Source: Legionella impletisoli | GTDB lineage: Bacteria > Pseudomonadota > Gammaproteobacteria > Legionellales > Legionellaceae | DNA length: 64,000 nt | Reading direction: 5' to 3' | Assembly: GCF_900639875.1 (NCBI RefSeq) | Contig: NZ_CAAAIA010000006.1 | Location: 124,001-188,000 of the forward strand | Shown: one piece after another, positions 1 to 9,567 of the stretch | Layout of the letters: the number at the start of each line of letters is the position of its first letter | How positions within the stretch are numbered: the first letter of the stretch is position 1 | Translations under genes and position numbers: made by a program | The notes under the pieces: model-generated | Seen by the model: the letters and a program-made list of their open reading frames with translations, nothing else | What the model was told of the DNA's origin: nothing | Databases searched by the model: none

Positions 1-810
1 TCCATGATTGGTTTGCCGTATAGCGCCCTTCCAAGCATGACCATAGACTACTTCGTAGGTTAATGGATAGCGATCGTTCTCAGTACGTAAGTTACAATAA
101 GCTTCTTTAAATTTTTTTAGCCTTTGCTTTCCTGTTAAGCCTTTGTTGCGATTGGAGTGGATATTACGTACGCCTTGTGATTTGAGAGAGTACAATAAAT
201 CCTCAAGGGTTTTGAAGTGAACCGTTAGCATTTCCATGTCTACCACGGGATCTAAATAATGCTGTTGCATTAATGCATCGCCCAGATCATGCATATCGAC
301 AAAATCATTGACGTGACTGAAATGATCGACCTGCTCCCAAGCATGCCTTAATTCCATAAAGGTATCTGGACCAAGCGTTGTAAACATGAGGCAGCCATTG
401 ACATTCATTACTCGACTGATTTCCTTAAGCGCCTTGCCCAAAGGAGAAGACCAGTGCAATACTTGATTGGCGAACACTAAATCAAATACACCTGTCGCAA
501 ACGGGAGTTTTGCCATATCCCCATTCACTAAGGACCATTTTCTTCGCCAACCCTGTTTTGTTTTTGCTTCCTGAAGCATTGCTTCTGCAAAATCAAGCCC
601 AACTAGTTTGGCATGGGGGTATTGTTTTTTAAGCTTTTGCGTAAAGAGCCCCGTTCCACAACCTAAATCTAAAATAAATCGAGGATTAATTTTTAGATAG
701 TCCAGCCGCTCAAACAGCCGATTACCGATTTCAATCTGAATTTTGGCTGCACGCTCATACTGCTTAGCCTGCTTATTAAACGAGTTGCAAATTTCAGTTT
801 TTCTATTCAT
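1..810 (-). CDS. bioC: Malonyl-ACP O-methyltransferase BioC (C-terminus outside window)
   Basis: This SAM-dependent methyltransferase caps the malonyl group of malonyl-ACP so that the fatty-acid cycle can build the pimeloyl chain of biotin. The protein starts MNRKTEICNSFNKQAKQYE at 810; the SAM-binding glycine motif LDLGCGTG lies near residues 47-54, and the GDMAKLPF and HWSSPLGKAL segments typical of BioC follow. About 270 codons are visible and the reading frame runs off the left edge. The gene is divergent from the comF-type gene, with only about 37 bp between the likely starts, so both promoters must lie in or next to the opposite coding sequence. Such a bioC/comF arrangement is common in gammaproteobacteria. 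Confidence 0.9.
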   Translation of the reverse strand, partial: MNRKTEICNSFNKQAKQYERAAKIQIEIGNRLFERLDYLKINPRFILDLGCGTGLFTQKLKKQYPHAKLVGLDFAEAMLQEAKTKQGWRRKWSLVNGDMAKLPFATGVFDLVFANQVLHWSSPLGKALKEISRVMNVNGCLMFTTLGPDTFMELRHAWEQVDHFSHVNDFVDMHDLGDALMQQHYLDPVVDMEMLTVHFKTLEDLLYSLKSQGVRNIHSNRNKGLTGKQRLKKFKEAYCNLRTENDRYPLTYEVVYGHAWKGAIRQTNHG

Positions 811-847
811 GATACCGTCGTTAACATCTGTAATGGATCCAACTCGC

Positions 848-1546
848 ATGGAATTTAAAAAATGGAGTATAGCACAACTCCTTGCCCTGCCTTCAATTTG
901 CACACTTTGCGAACATTATCATCGTGGAGGCCCCGTTTGTTTAGATTGCAAAAAATGGCTGATTCCGCTCGGCTTTTCTTGTCAAATTTGTGCGTTCCCT
1001 TTGCTTGACGATTCCTTTGCTTATTGTGGGCGTTGCATTAAGAAAAAGCCTGCTTTCGATAGTGTTTCCGCGCCTTTTCGTTTTGAAGAGCCTTTACGAA
1101 CCTTATTGCACCAATTTAAGTACAAGGAAAGTCTTTATTTAAAAGCGTTCTTAGCAGACTTAATGTTACATACACCCCCAAAAAAACTTTCGACCAGCGA
1201 ATGCCTCATTCCCGTTCCGATGCATCCTACTAAACTTCGCAAAAGAGGATTTAATCAAGCTCTGGAAATAACCAAGCATATAGCAAACGTAATAAAAATG
1301 CCCTACGAGTTGCACTTATGCCATAAGATTATCAATACCCCTTCCCAAGCGGGACTTAATCAATTAGAACGCCGAAAAAATATTCAATCCTCTTTTTTTG
1401 TGCGACCACATCAATATAAACACGTCATCATCATTGATGATTTACTCACAACAGGATGTACTGCTCATGAACTTGCAAAGCAATTGAAAGCCACGGGGGT
1501 TCAAAGCGTTCACGTCTGGTGTTGTGCAAGAGCAGTGATGGACTAA
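848..1546 (+). CDS. comF: ComF family protein (phosphoribosyltransferase-like)
   Basis: ComF-family proteins combine an N-terminal zinc finger with a phosphoribosyltransferase fold and are linked to DNA uptake in competent bacteria. Here two Cys clusters (CTLC and CLDC, then CQIC and CGRC) lie in the first 65 residues, and the PRPP-binding loop VIIIDDLLTTGCT is near the C-terminus. The frame is open back to 743, but those codons overlap bioC and do not resemble the family, so I chose ATG 848, which gives about 232 residues; ATG 833 is possible. The stop overlaps the stop of the convergent M50 protease gene by 4 bp. Family assignment is firm; a role in transformation is known only for some members. 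Confidence 0.88.
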   Translation: MEFKKWSIAQLLALPSICTLCEHYHRGGPVCLDCKKWLIPLGFSCQICAFPLLDDSFAYCGRCIKKKPAFDSVSAPFRFEEPLRTLLHQFKYKESLYLKAFLADLMLHTPPKKLSTSECLIPVPMHPTKLRKRGFNQALEITKHIANVIKMPYELHLCHKIINTPSQAGLNQLERRKNIQSSFFVRPHQYKHVIIIDDLLTTGCTAHELAKQLKATGVQSVHVWCCARAVMD

Positions 1547-2628
1547 AGTTGCTGAAGATAGCGTTGGAGATCGTTCATTAATAACTGAATCATAGCAACC
1601 ACTAATATGATTAACGCAAGGCGGTGTAGTAAAATCTCAAGTGGAACGGAGATTGGCTTGCCTCTTATTTTTTCAATGAGTGCATAAACGATTGAACCTC
1701 CATCTAATCCAGGTATAGGCATAAGGTTAACTAAGCCAACCGCTAAGCTTAGATTCGCAATAAAAAATAAGTACACTGCTATACCATGCAAAAAAGAAAT
1801 TACCATTTCTGAAAATAATCCAATTGGTCCTAATAAGGTGGCAAACGGGATCGTACCCGTAAAGAGCTGTTTAAGCATGATCAGAAAAAAATATAATATA
1901 GCTCCGATTTCAACAACCGCTTGATAGAATGCCTTAAAGAAAGAAACCCCTGGGATATTGTTTATATGCCTTTTTGAAAGAGCTGGCTTTATTCCAAGTC
2001 CCTGCAACAGATCGTTTCTTTGCTGGCTATATTCCCATTGATTTAAATCAAGATGCATTTGAACAGTTTTCCCCCCAGGCTTTTGGATTAGAATGGGGAC
2101 GTTCGCTTCATCAAGTAATATGATGAATTGCATACCTACCGCTCGCCAAGATGGTGTAGGCTGTCCATTAATGGAGAGAATTCGATCACCTGCTCCAAGT
2201 CCTGCTTTTGCTGCAGGACTTGGGATTGATACCTCAGCAACGACGGGTGTTATTTCGCGGTGCCCAATCATGTAATACCCTTGTAAAGCAAATAAGGCTA
2301 CCAATGCATTGGCCAAAGCCCCAGACAAGAGAATGACAACCCGCTTCCATATAGCTTTCTTATCAAAACAATAGGGCTGCAACTCAGAAGAAACAGGGTC
2401 AATACGGGTGTTTAATAACTTAACGTACCCACCAATTGGCCAGCGAGCCCAAACCCATTCAATCCCGGTTTTGCTGCGTTTTAAGAATATCGGTTTACCA
2501 AATCCAATTGAAATGCGTTTTATTTTGACTTTAAAAAATCTTGCAGACAAAGCATGTCCAGCTTCATGCAACCCAATCACTAGAATTAAAGATAAAATAA
2601 CGCCAAGAAAACCAATGATATAAGACAT
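1543..2628 (-). CDS. M50 site-2 membrane metalloprotease, single PDZ domain
   Basis: Intramembrane zinc protease of the RseP/S2P family. The first membrane helix carries HEAGH (residues 21-25); a PDZ domain follows (VAEVSIPSPAAKAGLGAGDRI), and the second metal motif GLDGG lies in a late helix. It has about 361 residues and one PDZ, whereas RseP has about 450 and two, so it is more likely a paralogue than the sigma-E protease itself. The frame extends to 2652, but ATG 2628 avoids overlap with the upstream gene and begins right at the membrane helix. It is probably co-transcribed with the small gene that ends 10 bp upstream. Substrate unknown. Confidence 0.82.
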   Translation of the reverse strand: MSYIIGFLGVILSLILVIGLHEAGHALSARFFKVKIKRISIGFGKPIFLKRSKTGIEWVWARWPIGGYVKLLNTRIDPVSSELQPYCFDKKAIWKRVVILLSGALANALVALFALQGYYMIGHREITPVVAEVSIPSPAAKAGLGAGDRILSINGQPTPSWRAVGMQFIILLDEANVPILIQKPGGKTVQMHLDLNQWEYSQQRNDLLQGLGIKPALSKRHINNIPGVSFFKAFYQAVVEIGAILYFFLIMLKQLFTGTIPFATLLGPIGLFSEMVISFLHGIAVYLFFIANLSLAVGLVNLMPIPGLDGGSIVYALIEKIRGKPISVPLEILLHRLALIILVVAMIQLLMNDLQRYLQQL

Positions 2629-2638
2629 AAAGGCCTTA

Positions 2639-2911
2639 CTATGTATTATCAACCACCAATTTCAACACAGGGAGACTTTTTCGTCTAGTCAATTCAGCGC
2701 CCTCGCGATACACCTCAAAAGCTCGATAGGGTTCTGCCGTTTCACTGTCAACTAACTCTACATCAACGCCACTATCGTCCACTAAAGTCACGCTTAAATG
2801 CATTTCCCTAAATTGCTGAATTTGATAGCGTTCTTTAAACATCCGAATCACATTGATTAAACTTTCCGCTGCCTCTTCACTGCTATGTTTGCCCTGAAAA
2901 ATGATTTCCAT
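2639..2911 (-). CDS. Conserved small protein of unknown function
   Basis: A 90-residue acidic soluble protein beginning MEIIFQGKHSSEEAAESL. ATG 2911 is preceded by a purine-rich GGGGG site, which decides this start over the longer open frame to 2935. There is no signal peptide or membrane segment; the sequence alternates strand-like stretches (MHLSVTLVDDSGVDVELV) with helices. It sits immediately upstream of the M50 protease gene and is likely its operon partner, possibly an adaptor or regulator, but that is inference from position only. I do not recognise a named family. Confidence 0.7.
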   Translation of the reverse strand: MEIIFQGKHSSEEAAESLINVIRMFKERYQIQQFREMHLSVTLVDDSGVDVELVDSETAEPYRAFEVYREGAELTRRKSLPVLKLVVDNT

Positions 2912-3174
2912 ATAACCCCCTATCAGGAACCACAAACTGTATAAAAATTGCCTACTTTATGTAACGGCGGATTCAAAAAAGACTTTAGACATTCGTGGAG
3001 AACGATTAGTGGATCTTGATGATAGGTCATATTCCAATATATAAAAACACAAATTTTCTCTATGCAACACGTTAGACAATAATCACGGGTTGAATGCAGA
3101 GAGTCTACAAAAATGTCACCTAATAGGTTACAATTAACGCCTATACGTTCTTACATTTTCAGATAACCAACACT

Positions 3175-4446
3175 GTGTTTATTGCCTGCGGACTTAATCA
3201 TAAAACAGCGCCACTGGATGTGCGTGAAAAAATCGCGCTGCCAATGGAAAAACAAGCTTCTATGCTGAATCGCCTGGTTGAATTACCTTTGGTGAGTGAA
3301 GCCGCCATCTTATCCACGTGTAACCGTACGGAAATTTATTGCCAAGCCGAAGATCCCGATGCAATCATTCCATGGATAGCTAAAGAGCAGCAAATCTCCC
3401 CCTCAAGCATTCAACCCTATTTCTACTTACACTCTGGCCACAGCGGCATCCGGCATACGTTAAGAGTGGCTAGTGGATTAGATTCCATGATGCTTGGCGA
3501 ACCGCAGATACTTGGGCAGTTAAAACAAGCCTTTCAATCCGCCTGTGAGGCCGGTACGGTAAGGCAAAATCTTCGCCAAGTATTTGAATACGTCTTTAGC
3601 GCAAGTAAACGCATTCGCAATCACAGTGGCATAGGAAATAATCCCGTTTCCATCGCGTTTGCCGCTGTTCAGTTAATGAGTCAATTATTTCCTGATTTTA
3701 AACCACTGAATGCCTTTATAATCGGCTCAGGAGAGATGTCGTCTCTCGTTGCCAAATACTTGCATAAACATGGCGTTCAACAATTTATGATTGCCAGTCG
3801 GAGTCCCGAAAAAGCTCAAGCGCTAGCCACTTCACTTACAGGCACCGCTTTAACCATCAGCGATATTCCAGAACATCTTGCTAAAGCCGATGTTGTCATT
3901 TCTGCCACGGCTTGTCCGCTACCATTCATTACAAAAACTTTGGTTAAACAAGCCATGGCTGAACGAAACAACGCGCCTATGTTTTTTTTAGATCTCGCCG
4001 TCCCACGTGATATAGAACGAGATGTGGCTGAGCTTGATAATGTCTATCTGTACAACATCGATGATTTAAAATTAATGGCTGATCAAGGCATGAAAGAACG
4101 TCGTCATGCCGCCTTGCATGCAGAACAGTTGGTCAATTACGAATTAGAAAATTATATTCGCTGGCATCGCTCACTCAAAGCGAATGAAATCATTTGTGAC
4201 TATCGCACGCATATGCAATCCATCGCGCGCAATGAGCTTCTACGCGCCAAACAAAAGCTTGAAGCAGGTCATAGCCAAATGAGCGTATTATCAGAATTTA
4301 CGGAGCGCTTGGTTAACAAACTTACCCATAATCCTACTGTGGGATTACGACAGGCTGCAGAAGACAATCGCCAAGATTTGCTCGAGTTAGCAGAATATTT
4401 ATTTAAAACCACCACTGACACGACGTCCAATGAAACCATCACTTGA
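3175..4446 (+). CDS. hemA: Glutamyl-tRNA reductase
   Basis: First committed enzyme of C5 haem biosynthesis: it reduces glutamyl-tRNA(Glu) to glutamate-1-semialdehyde with NADPH. The start is GTG 3175. The catalytic Cys lies in [10 protein letters not shown] (Cys49), the substrate region [16 protein letters not shown] follows, then the NADPH Rossmann motif [15 protein letters not shown] and a C-terminal helical dimerisation domain. The 423 residues match the family length. It overlaps prfA by 17 bp, giving the classic hemA-prfA-prmC operon, so haem supply and translation-termination genes share a transcript. Confidence 0.97.
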   Translation: MFIACGLNHKTAPLDVREKIALPMEKQASMLNRLVELPLVSEAAILSTCNRTEIYCQAEDPDAIIPWIAKEQQISPSSIQPYFYLHSGHSGIRHTLRVASGLDSMMLGEPQILGQLKQAFQSACEAGTVRQNLRQVFEYVFSASKRIRNHSGIGNNPVSIAFAAVQLMSQLFPDFKPLNAFIIGSGEMSSLVAKYLHKHGVQQFMIASRSPEKAQALATSLTGTALTISDIPEHLAKADVVISATACPLPFITKTLVKQAMAERNNAPMFFLDLAVPRDIERDVAELDNVYLYNIDDLKLMADQGMKERRHAALHAEQLVNYELENYIRWHRSLKANEIICDYRTHMQSIARNELLRAKQKLEAGHSQMSVLSEFTERLVNKLTHNPTVGLRQAAEDNRQDLLELAEYLFKTTTDTTSNETIT

Positions 4447-5521
4447 AATTAAGCTAGAGCAAATGCATGAGCGCTTTGAGGAGGTTGGCCGACTCCTATC
4501 TGAAGCATCCGTTATTGCCGATCAGGATCAATTTAAAGCATTATCCAAAGAATATGCGCATTTAGAACCAGTCGCTACTTGTTATAAGGACTATATAAAA
4601 GCGAAAGAAAATCTTGTGTCATTAGAAGAACTGGTAGCTGGTGACGATGAAGAAATGGCTCTTATGGCAGAAGAAGAAGTGGAAACCGCTCGAAAAGAGG
4701 TAGAACGTTTAGATGAAGAATTACAATGGCATTTAATTCCAAAAGATCCCGATGATCAACGAAACGTTTACCTTGAAGTGCGAGCCGGCACCGGTGGCGA
4801 TGAAGCCGCAATTTTTGCGGGTGATTTATTTCGCATGTATAGTCGCTATGCCGAAACTCAACGCTGGCAAATAGAAATTATCAGCGCCAGCTATGGGGAA
4901 CATGGCGGTTATAAAGAAGTGATTGCTCGAGTTAGCGGTCATAATGTATATGGCCAATTAAAATTCGAATCGGGTACGCACCGTGTTCAACGCGTTCCTG
5001 AAACAGAATCGCAGGGACGTGTGCATACTTCTGCTTGCACAGTTGCTGTACTTCCTGAAGTTGAAGAAATTGATGAAATTAACATTAATCCAGACGAACT
5101 TCGGGTTGATACCTATCGTTCTTCTGGAGCAGGTGGACAGCACGTTAACAAAACGGATTCTGCGATTCGAATTACCCATTTACCCACGGGTTTAGTCGTA
5201 GAATGTCAGGATGAACGCTCTCAGCATAAAAATCGCGCCAAAGCCATGGCTTTATTAAAGACAAGGCTGCTGGATGCTGAGCAACGTAAACAACGTCAAC
5301 AACAGGCTGAAACGCGTAAATTAATGGTTGGCAGTGGCGATCGATCGGAGCGCATTCGAACGTATAACTTCCCACAAGGACGGTTAACCGATCATCGCAT
5401 TAATTTGACGCTCTATCAGTTGCAAGATGTCATAGCGGGTGATTTAACGTTTATTATTGATTCGTTAAAACGTGAATACAATGCTGAGTTATTAGCAGAA
5501 CTGGGCCATCACGAGATATAA
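4430..5521 (+). CDS. prfA: Peptide chain release factor 1
   Basis: Class I release factor that recognises UAA and UAG and triggers hydrolysis of peptidyl-tRNA. The GGQ catalytic loop ([15 protein letters not shown]) lies near residue 233, preceded by the helical domain 1 and the region that carries the anticodon-like tripeptide. Its 363 residues match the family. It overlaps hemA upstream, and its TAA shares a base with the prmC ATG (TAATG), so the three genes are translationally coupled. The GGQ glutamine is the methylation target of the next gene product. Confidence 0.97.
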   Translation: MKPSLEIKLEQMHERFEEVGRLLSEASVIADQDQFKALSKEYAHLEPVATCYKDYIKAKENLVSLEELVAGDDEEMALMAEEEVETARKEVERLDEELQWHLIPKDPDDQRNVYLEVRAGTGGDEAAIFAGDLFRMYSRYAETQRWQIEIISASYGEHGGYKEVIARVSGHNVYGQLKFESGTHRVQRVPETESQGRVHTSACTVAVLPEVEEIDEININPDELRVDTYRSSGAGGQHVNKTDSAIRITHLPTGLVVECQDERSQHKNRAKAMALLKTRLLDAEQRKQRQQQAETRKLMVGSGDRSERIRTYNFPQGRLTDHRINLTLYQLQDVIAGDLTFIIDSLKREYNAELLAELGHHEI

Positions 5522-6360
5522 TGACCAGCATTAAAGAAGCGCTATATCAAGCTTCAATCACTCTCAACCCATATACTCATTCAGCTCGCCTCGATGCAGA
5601 AGTCTTACTCGCTCATGTGCTCAGTCAATCGCGCACCTATCTTTTCACTCATTCAGAAAAAGAACTATCAAGTAAAGAGCTTGTAAAATTTAACCATCTA
5701 GTGTCTAAACGACAGCAAGGGATCCCTATTGCCTATTTAACAGGGATTCGTGAGTTTTGGTCGCTTCCTTTAACCGTAACAGAAGATACTCTCATTCCAA
5801 GACCTGAAACGGAGCATTTAGTTGAAATTACTTTATCTTCCCTAAACGATATTCCTAAAGCAACCTTGCTGGATTTAGGAACAGGTAGCGGCGCAATTGC
5901 CTTGGCTTTGGCAACTGAGAGGCCCAATTGGACGATTTACGCCTCGGATATGAGCTTGGCAGCTCTAAAGGTCGCAAAGCATAATGCATCCATTCTTGGC
6001 CTTTCAAATGTGCAATTTATTCACTCAAATTGGTTTGACGAGATCCCTCCATTAACGTTTGACGCCATTGTCAGCAATCCACCTTATATTCCAGAACAAG
6101 ATCCCCATTTAATTGAGGGAGATATCCGCTTTGAACCTAAATCCGCCTTACAAAGCGGTAAAGAAGGATTGGATGATATTAAAAAAATCATCATCGATGC
6201 TTATACGTATTTAAGACCAGGTGGTTTGCTTTTAATCGAACACGGTTATGATCAGAAAAAGGCCCTATTAACCCTATTAAATCAAAAAGGGTATTTACAA
6301 ACACAATGCTGGCAAGATTGGCAAGGCCACGATCGCATCTCAGGTGGCATTCATCCTTGA
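5521..6360 (+). CDS. prmC: Release factor N5-glutamine methyltransferase PrmC
   Basis: SAM-dependent enzyme that methylates the glutamine of the GGQ motif in RF1 and RF2. The N-terminal helical domain binds the release factor; the SAM motif LLDLGTGSGAIAL begins near residue 116 and the catalytic NPPY is at residues 186-189. 279 residues. It is the last gene of hemA-prfA-prmC. Four bases after its TGA an unusual tandem heptamer array starts, in the place where a terminator would be expected. Confidence 0.96.
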   Translation: MTSIKEALYQASITLNPYTHSARLDAEVLLAHVLSQSRTYLFTHSEKELSSKELVKFNHLVSKRQQGIPIAYLTGIREFWSLPLTVTEDTLIPRPETEHLVEITLSSLNDIPKATLLDLGTGSGAIALALATERPNWTIYASDMSLAALKVAKHNASILGLSNVQFIHSNWFDEIPPLTFDAIVSNPPYIPEQDPHLIEGDIRFEPKSALQSGKEGLDDIKKIIIDAYTYLRPGGLLLIEHGYDQKKALLTLLNQKGYLQTQCWQDWQGHDRISGGIHP

Positions 6361-6364
6361 CCAG

Positions 6365-6420
6365 GGGTTCAGGGTTCAGGGTTCAGGGTTCAGGGTTCAG
6401 GGTTCAGGGTTCAGGGTTCA
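6365..6420 (+). repeat. Eight perfect tandem GGGTTCA heptamers (G-quadruplex-capable)
   Basis: Eight exact head-to-tail copies of GGGTTCA (56 bp) begin 4 bp after the prmC stop. Each unit supplies a GGG run separated by 4-nt TTCA loops, which fits the standard G-quadruplex pattern, both in the + strand DNA and in the prmC transcript. The unit resembles eukaryotic telomere repeats but is internal and non-coding. Similar short tandem heptamers (STRRs) are known from filamentous cyanobacteria. Confidence 0.97.
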
Positions 6421-6422
6421 GA

Positions 6423-6457
6423 TGACACCTGACACCTGACACCTGACACCTGATTCC
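6423..6457 (+). repeat. Tandem TGACACC heptamers, four exact plus one degenerate
   Basis: Four perfect TGACACC units (6423-6450) are followed by a fifth degenerate unit TGATTCC. The array begins 2 bp after the GGGTTCA array. The reverse complement of GGGTTCA is TGAACCC, which differs from TGACACC at two positions, so the second array looks like a diverged inverted relative of the first and the two could pair imperfectly. Confidence 0.95.
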
Positions 6458-6627
6458 TATCTATATGAATTTATGATAAAAATAGTAGTTTATGCAGAAA
6501 CTTTTGTTTAAATAAGCTATAGTTGATGAAATAGACTTTTTTTGATATATCTAGCGCTTTTTAAACAAAAGACGTATCACTTGCCAAATGGCAATATGGA
6601 AACGCTACACGAAGCAGGAGCCGCGAT

Positions 6628-7104
6628 ATGTCAAAAGAACCGATTGATTTAACTAGTAAAAGTGAGCGCAATGTGAAGAGTGACGCAGTAAGTAGCATGG
6701 GAATTGCACCCTACCAGGAAAAAAAGGGTGAAGAATATATGAATAAGGATCAGCTAGCGCATATAGAAAAAATTCTATTAGCCTGGCGTCAGTCACTTAT
6801 GGAAGAAGTCGATCGTACCGTGACCCACATGAAAGACGATGCTGCAAATTTCCCCGATCCATCTGACAGGGCCAGTCAGGAAGAAGAATTCAGTCTAGAA
6901 TTACGCACACGTGATCGTGAGCGAAAGCTGATTAAAAAAATTGAGGACTCCTTGGAACGCCTTCATGATGACGATTTTGGTTACTGCGAAGCCTGTGGAA
7001 TTGAAATTGGCTTACGCCGTCTCGAAGCTCGTCCAACGGCCACATTATGCATTGATTGTAAAACCCTATCTGAAATTAAGGAGCGCCAAAATCAAGGGGG
7101 TTAA
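6628..7104 (+). CDS. dksA: RNA polymerase-binding transcription factor DksA
   Basis: DksA inserts a coiled coil into the RNA polymerase secondary channel and works with ppGpp to reprogram transcription. The coiled-coil tip motif DPSDRA (residues 77-82) keeps both key aspartates and the alanine, and a four-Cys zinc site is present (Cys120, 123, 141, 144). The 158 residues include a slightly longer, poorly conserved N-terminal tail than in E. coli. An AGGAG ribosome site lies 7 bp before ATG 6628. In Legionella DksA and ppGpp help control the switch between replicative and transmissive phases. Confidence 0.94.
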   Translation: MSKEPIDLTSKSERNVKSDAVSSMGIAPYQEKKGEEYMNKDQLAHIEKILLAWRQSLMEEVDRTVTHMKDDAANFPDPSDRASQEEEFSLELRTRDRERKLIKKIEDSLERLHDDDFGYCEACGIEIGLRRLEARPTATLCIDCKTLSEIKERQNQGG

Positions 7105-7229
7105 TCCTTAATTTTTTTAGCCAGCCTAAGAATTAGGATAAGGGGTGGGAAGTAAGTGCACTTTTATGCGCAATGAACATTGACCATCCCTCGCTCTCAA
7201 AGAGCATGCTTGGTCCTTTATTACCCAGA

Positions 7230-8510
7230 TTATGAGATAGAATGGGTATGACTTTGTGAAGGAAAAAACGGTTGCAACAAAGTTAAGTTCTTTTCTAAAC
7301 TCCCTTGATTTTCCTCAAACACTTTATTAGCGTTTTTAACCAGTGATTTTTTAATGGCTTCATGGTGATGTAATTCTATAACTACCTCGATCAACGCATC
7401 CGCATTTTCTGCCATATAAATCGCTTTAGCAGCCAATAGCGATTCAAAAATAGCTTTAGAATTTTGATTATAGGGCCCTGTAATAACCGGCACATTCAGC
7501 GCAATCGGCTCCAGTAAATTATGGCCTCCAATTGGCACGAGACTGCCTCCGACAAAACTATAATCACTCAGTTGATAAAACGCCTGAAGCTCACCTAAAC
7601 TATCAATTACAATGACATCGCAATCGCTGCTAATTGATGAGACAGTACTCCTTAGGCCGGTTTTTAACCCGAAGGAGCAAGCCAACTCATATACGTCTTT
7701 AAATCGCTCAGGGTGGCGGGGTGCTATAAGTAAGAGCACCCGCTCCATTGAATCCTGTAAGCGGGACAACCGAGTCAAGATTTGTTCTTCTTCATTATCA
7801 TGGGTGCTGGCTAAAAGCAAAACTGGACGAGACTCTCCCCAAGCAGTTTTGAGGTGGGCTACAGGGTTTACCTCTAAACTGGACCATTGCATATCAAATT
7901 TTAAGTTACCAACAACCGAGACTTTACTTTCCTCAGCACCAAGTTGAATAAAGCGTGCGGCATCTTGTTTGCTTTGCACAAGAATACGAGTCAACTTATT
8001 TAAAATGGGTTTAAATAAATATCGCATCCTTTTATATTGTTTGAATGCACGGTCTGAGATACGGCCGTTAATAATAAATAAAGGCATGCTGAGTTGTTCA
8101 GCCCCATATATAAAATTAGGCCAAAGTTCTGTTTCCAGAATGATTCCTAGCTTGGGATGGTATGTCGAATAAAATCGACGCACCGCAGAAGGCAAATCAT
8201 AAGGTAAATACTGATGGTGCACTCGATTGCCAAATAATGTTGTAACACGATCAGAACCCGTTGGTGTCATTGTGGTGATCACCAATTTTAAATTCATGGC
8301 TAATAAAGCTTTGATTAACGGTGCTGCGGCATTTACTTCTCCAAGCGATACGGCATGAAGCCATACATCAACGGGTTTTTCTTTTAAGTTGAGGGAAAAT
8401 CGCTCGGGAATGCGATGACGATATGCGGCAAGCTTTCTTCCTTTTCGATAAAGTCGAAATAAGATATAGGGAATGCAAAGATACAGTAAAAAGGAATAAA
8501 TACGGCGCAT
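7230..8510 (-). CDS. waaA: 3-deoxy-D-manno-octulosonic acid (KDO) transferase
   Basis: GT-B glycosyltransferase that adds KDO from CMP-KDO to lipid A precursors at the inner face of the inner membrane. It starts with a membrane-anchoring helix (YSFLLYLCIPYILFRLYRKG), then the conserved VWLHAVSLGEVNAAAPLI, LETELWPNFIYGAE and the sugar-nucleotide site GGSLVPIGGHNLLEPIAL. The 426 residues match KdtA/WaaA. It stands alone on the minus strand between dksA and djlA, with no other LPS gene nearby. Confidence 0.95.
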   Translation of the reverse strand: MRRIYSFLLYLCIPYILFRLYRKGRKLAAYRHRIPERFSLNLKEKPVDVWLHAVSLGEVNAAAPLIKALLAMNLKLVITTMTPTGSDRVTTLFGNRVHHQYLPYDLPSAVRRFYSTYHPKLGIILETELWPNFIYGAEQLSMPLFIINGRISDRAFKQYKRMRYLFKPILNKLTRILVQSKQDAARFIQLGAEESKVSVVGNLKFDMQWSSLEVNPVAHLKTAWGESRPVLLLASTHDNEEEQILTRLSRLQDSMERVLLLIAPRHPERFKDVYELACSFGLKTGLRSTVSSISSDCDVIVIDSLGELQAFYQLSDYSFVGGSLVPIGGHNLLEPIALNVPVITGPYNQNSKAIFESLLAAKAIYMAENADALIEVVIELHHHEAIKKSLVKNANKVFEENQGSLEKNLTLLQPFFPSQSHTHSIS

Positions 8511-8640
8511 AAGCTAGCGAATTTAAGAGATAATTGCAAAGAGTAATAACAATTATACCTTTATCCGCTAAAATAGCGATATAAGTTTAAAAACATCTAT
8601 CCTTTAAGAAAGTATGCCCGAATTGTAAACAGGCCCTATT

Positions 8641-9537
8641 ATGCCAAATTTTAAAGATCATCAAACTAAATTAAGCTTACGCCAATTTTTTACGACTCAA
8701 ACTTGGTGGGGGAAAATCATTGGCGCCATTATGGGGTATTTAATGGCAGGTCCTGCTGGTGCTTTGTTTGGAATTCTTGTTGGTAATTTATTTGATCGCG
8801 GCTTAGCACAACATTTTGCCCATCCCTACTGGCACTACCACTCTGAAAAACGTGAGCAAATTCAAAAGAAATTTTTTGAAGCGACCTTTGAAGTCATGGG
8901 GCATATGGCAAAAATTGATGGTCGAGTCTCAGAACAAGAAATTAAACTGGCCTCGTCTTTAATGCAAGAAATGAAGTTAAATTCAAAACAAAAGCGGCAA
9001 GCCAGAGAACTTTTTCGTAAAGGAAAAAGCGCAGAATTTGACTTAAAAAAAGAACTGTCTGAACTGAGAATAACGTTGCAGGAAAATCCAGAACTTTTAA
9101 AGCTCTTTGTCGAAATTCAATATCGTGCCGCACAAACGGATAGTCTATCCGCAAATAAACTGGAAGCCATGAATACGATATTGCGCTATTTGGGGTTTGC
9201 GCCATTGCATGAGCAATATCGTTTTTATGAGGATTTTGACTACAAACCTTATACCAATCACTCTAGAGAATATACTCACTCGAACCATTCTTCTTCGAAA
9301 AGCTACCGTCAACACCAACCACGAAATTCGCTAACTCATGCTTTTGCGATTCTTGAGGTGAGCCCCAATGCAAACAAGCAAGAGGTAAAAAAAGCTTATC
9401 GTCGCTTAATGAGTAAAAATCATCCCGATAAACTGATCGCGCAAGGATTACCTGAAGAAATGATTCGTTTAGCGAATGATAAAACACAAAAAATTTCTAA
9501 AGCTTACGAGCAAATTTGTGCCAGTAAAGGTTGGTAG
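8641..9537 (+). CDS. djlA: Membrane-anchored DnaJ-like co-chaperone DjlA
   Basis: DjlA is a type III membrane J-protein that stimulates DnaK. The order of domains is typical: an N-terminal glycine-rich membrane helix (GKIIGAIMGYLMAGPAGALFGILVGNLF), a TerB-like helical domain (about residues 70-190), a low-complexity Ser/His linker, and a C-terminal J-domain with the HPD motif in MSKNHPDKLIAQG. The 298 residues fit the family. In Legionella relatives DjlA affects intracellular growth and stress resistance. It lies 30 bp upstream of the calcium ATPase. Confidence 0.94.
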   Translation: MPNFKDHQTKLSLRQFFTTQTWWGKIIGAIMGYLMAGPAGALFGILVGNLFDRGLAQHFAHPYWHYHSEKREQIQKKFFEATFEVMGHMAKIDGRVSEQEIKLASSLMQEMKLNSKQKRQARELFRKGKSAEFDLKKELSELRITLQENPELLKLFVEIQYRAAQTDSLSANKLEAMNTILRYLGFAPLHEQYRFYEDFDYKPYTNHSREYTHSNHSSSKSYRQHQPRNSLTHAFAILEVSPNANKQEVKKAYRRLMSKNHPDKLIAQGLPEEMIRLANDKTQKISKAYEQICASKGW

Positions 9538-9567
9538 TCTAATCTATAAAAACCAAAAGGACCTGGT

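Noticed and set aside
743..847. N-terminal extension of the ComF-type protein from 743
   Set aside because: It overlaps the bioC coding sequence and does not resemble the family; ATG 848 or 833 is more plausible.
6365..6457. CRISPR array
   Set aside because: The units are 7 bp with no spacers; this is a pure tandem repeat, and no cas gene is nearby.
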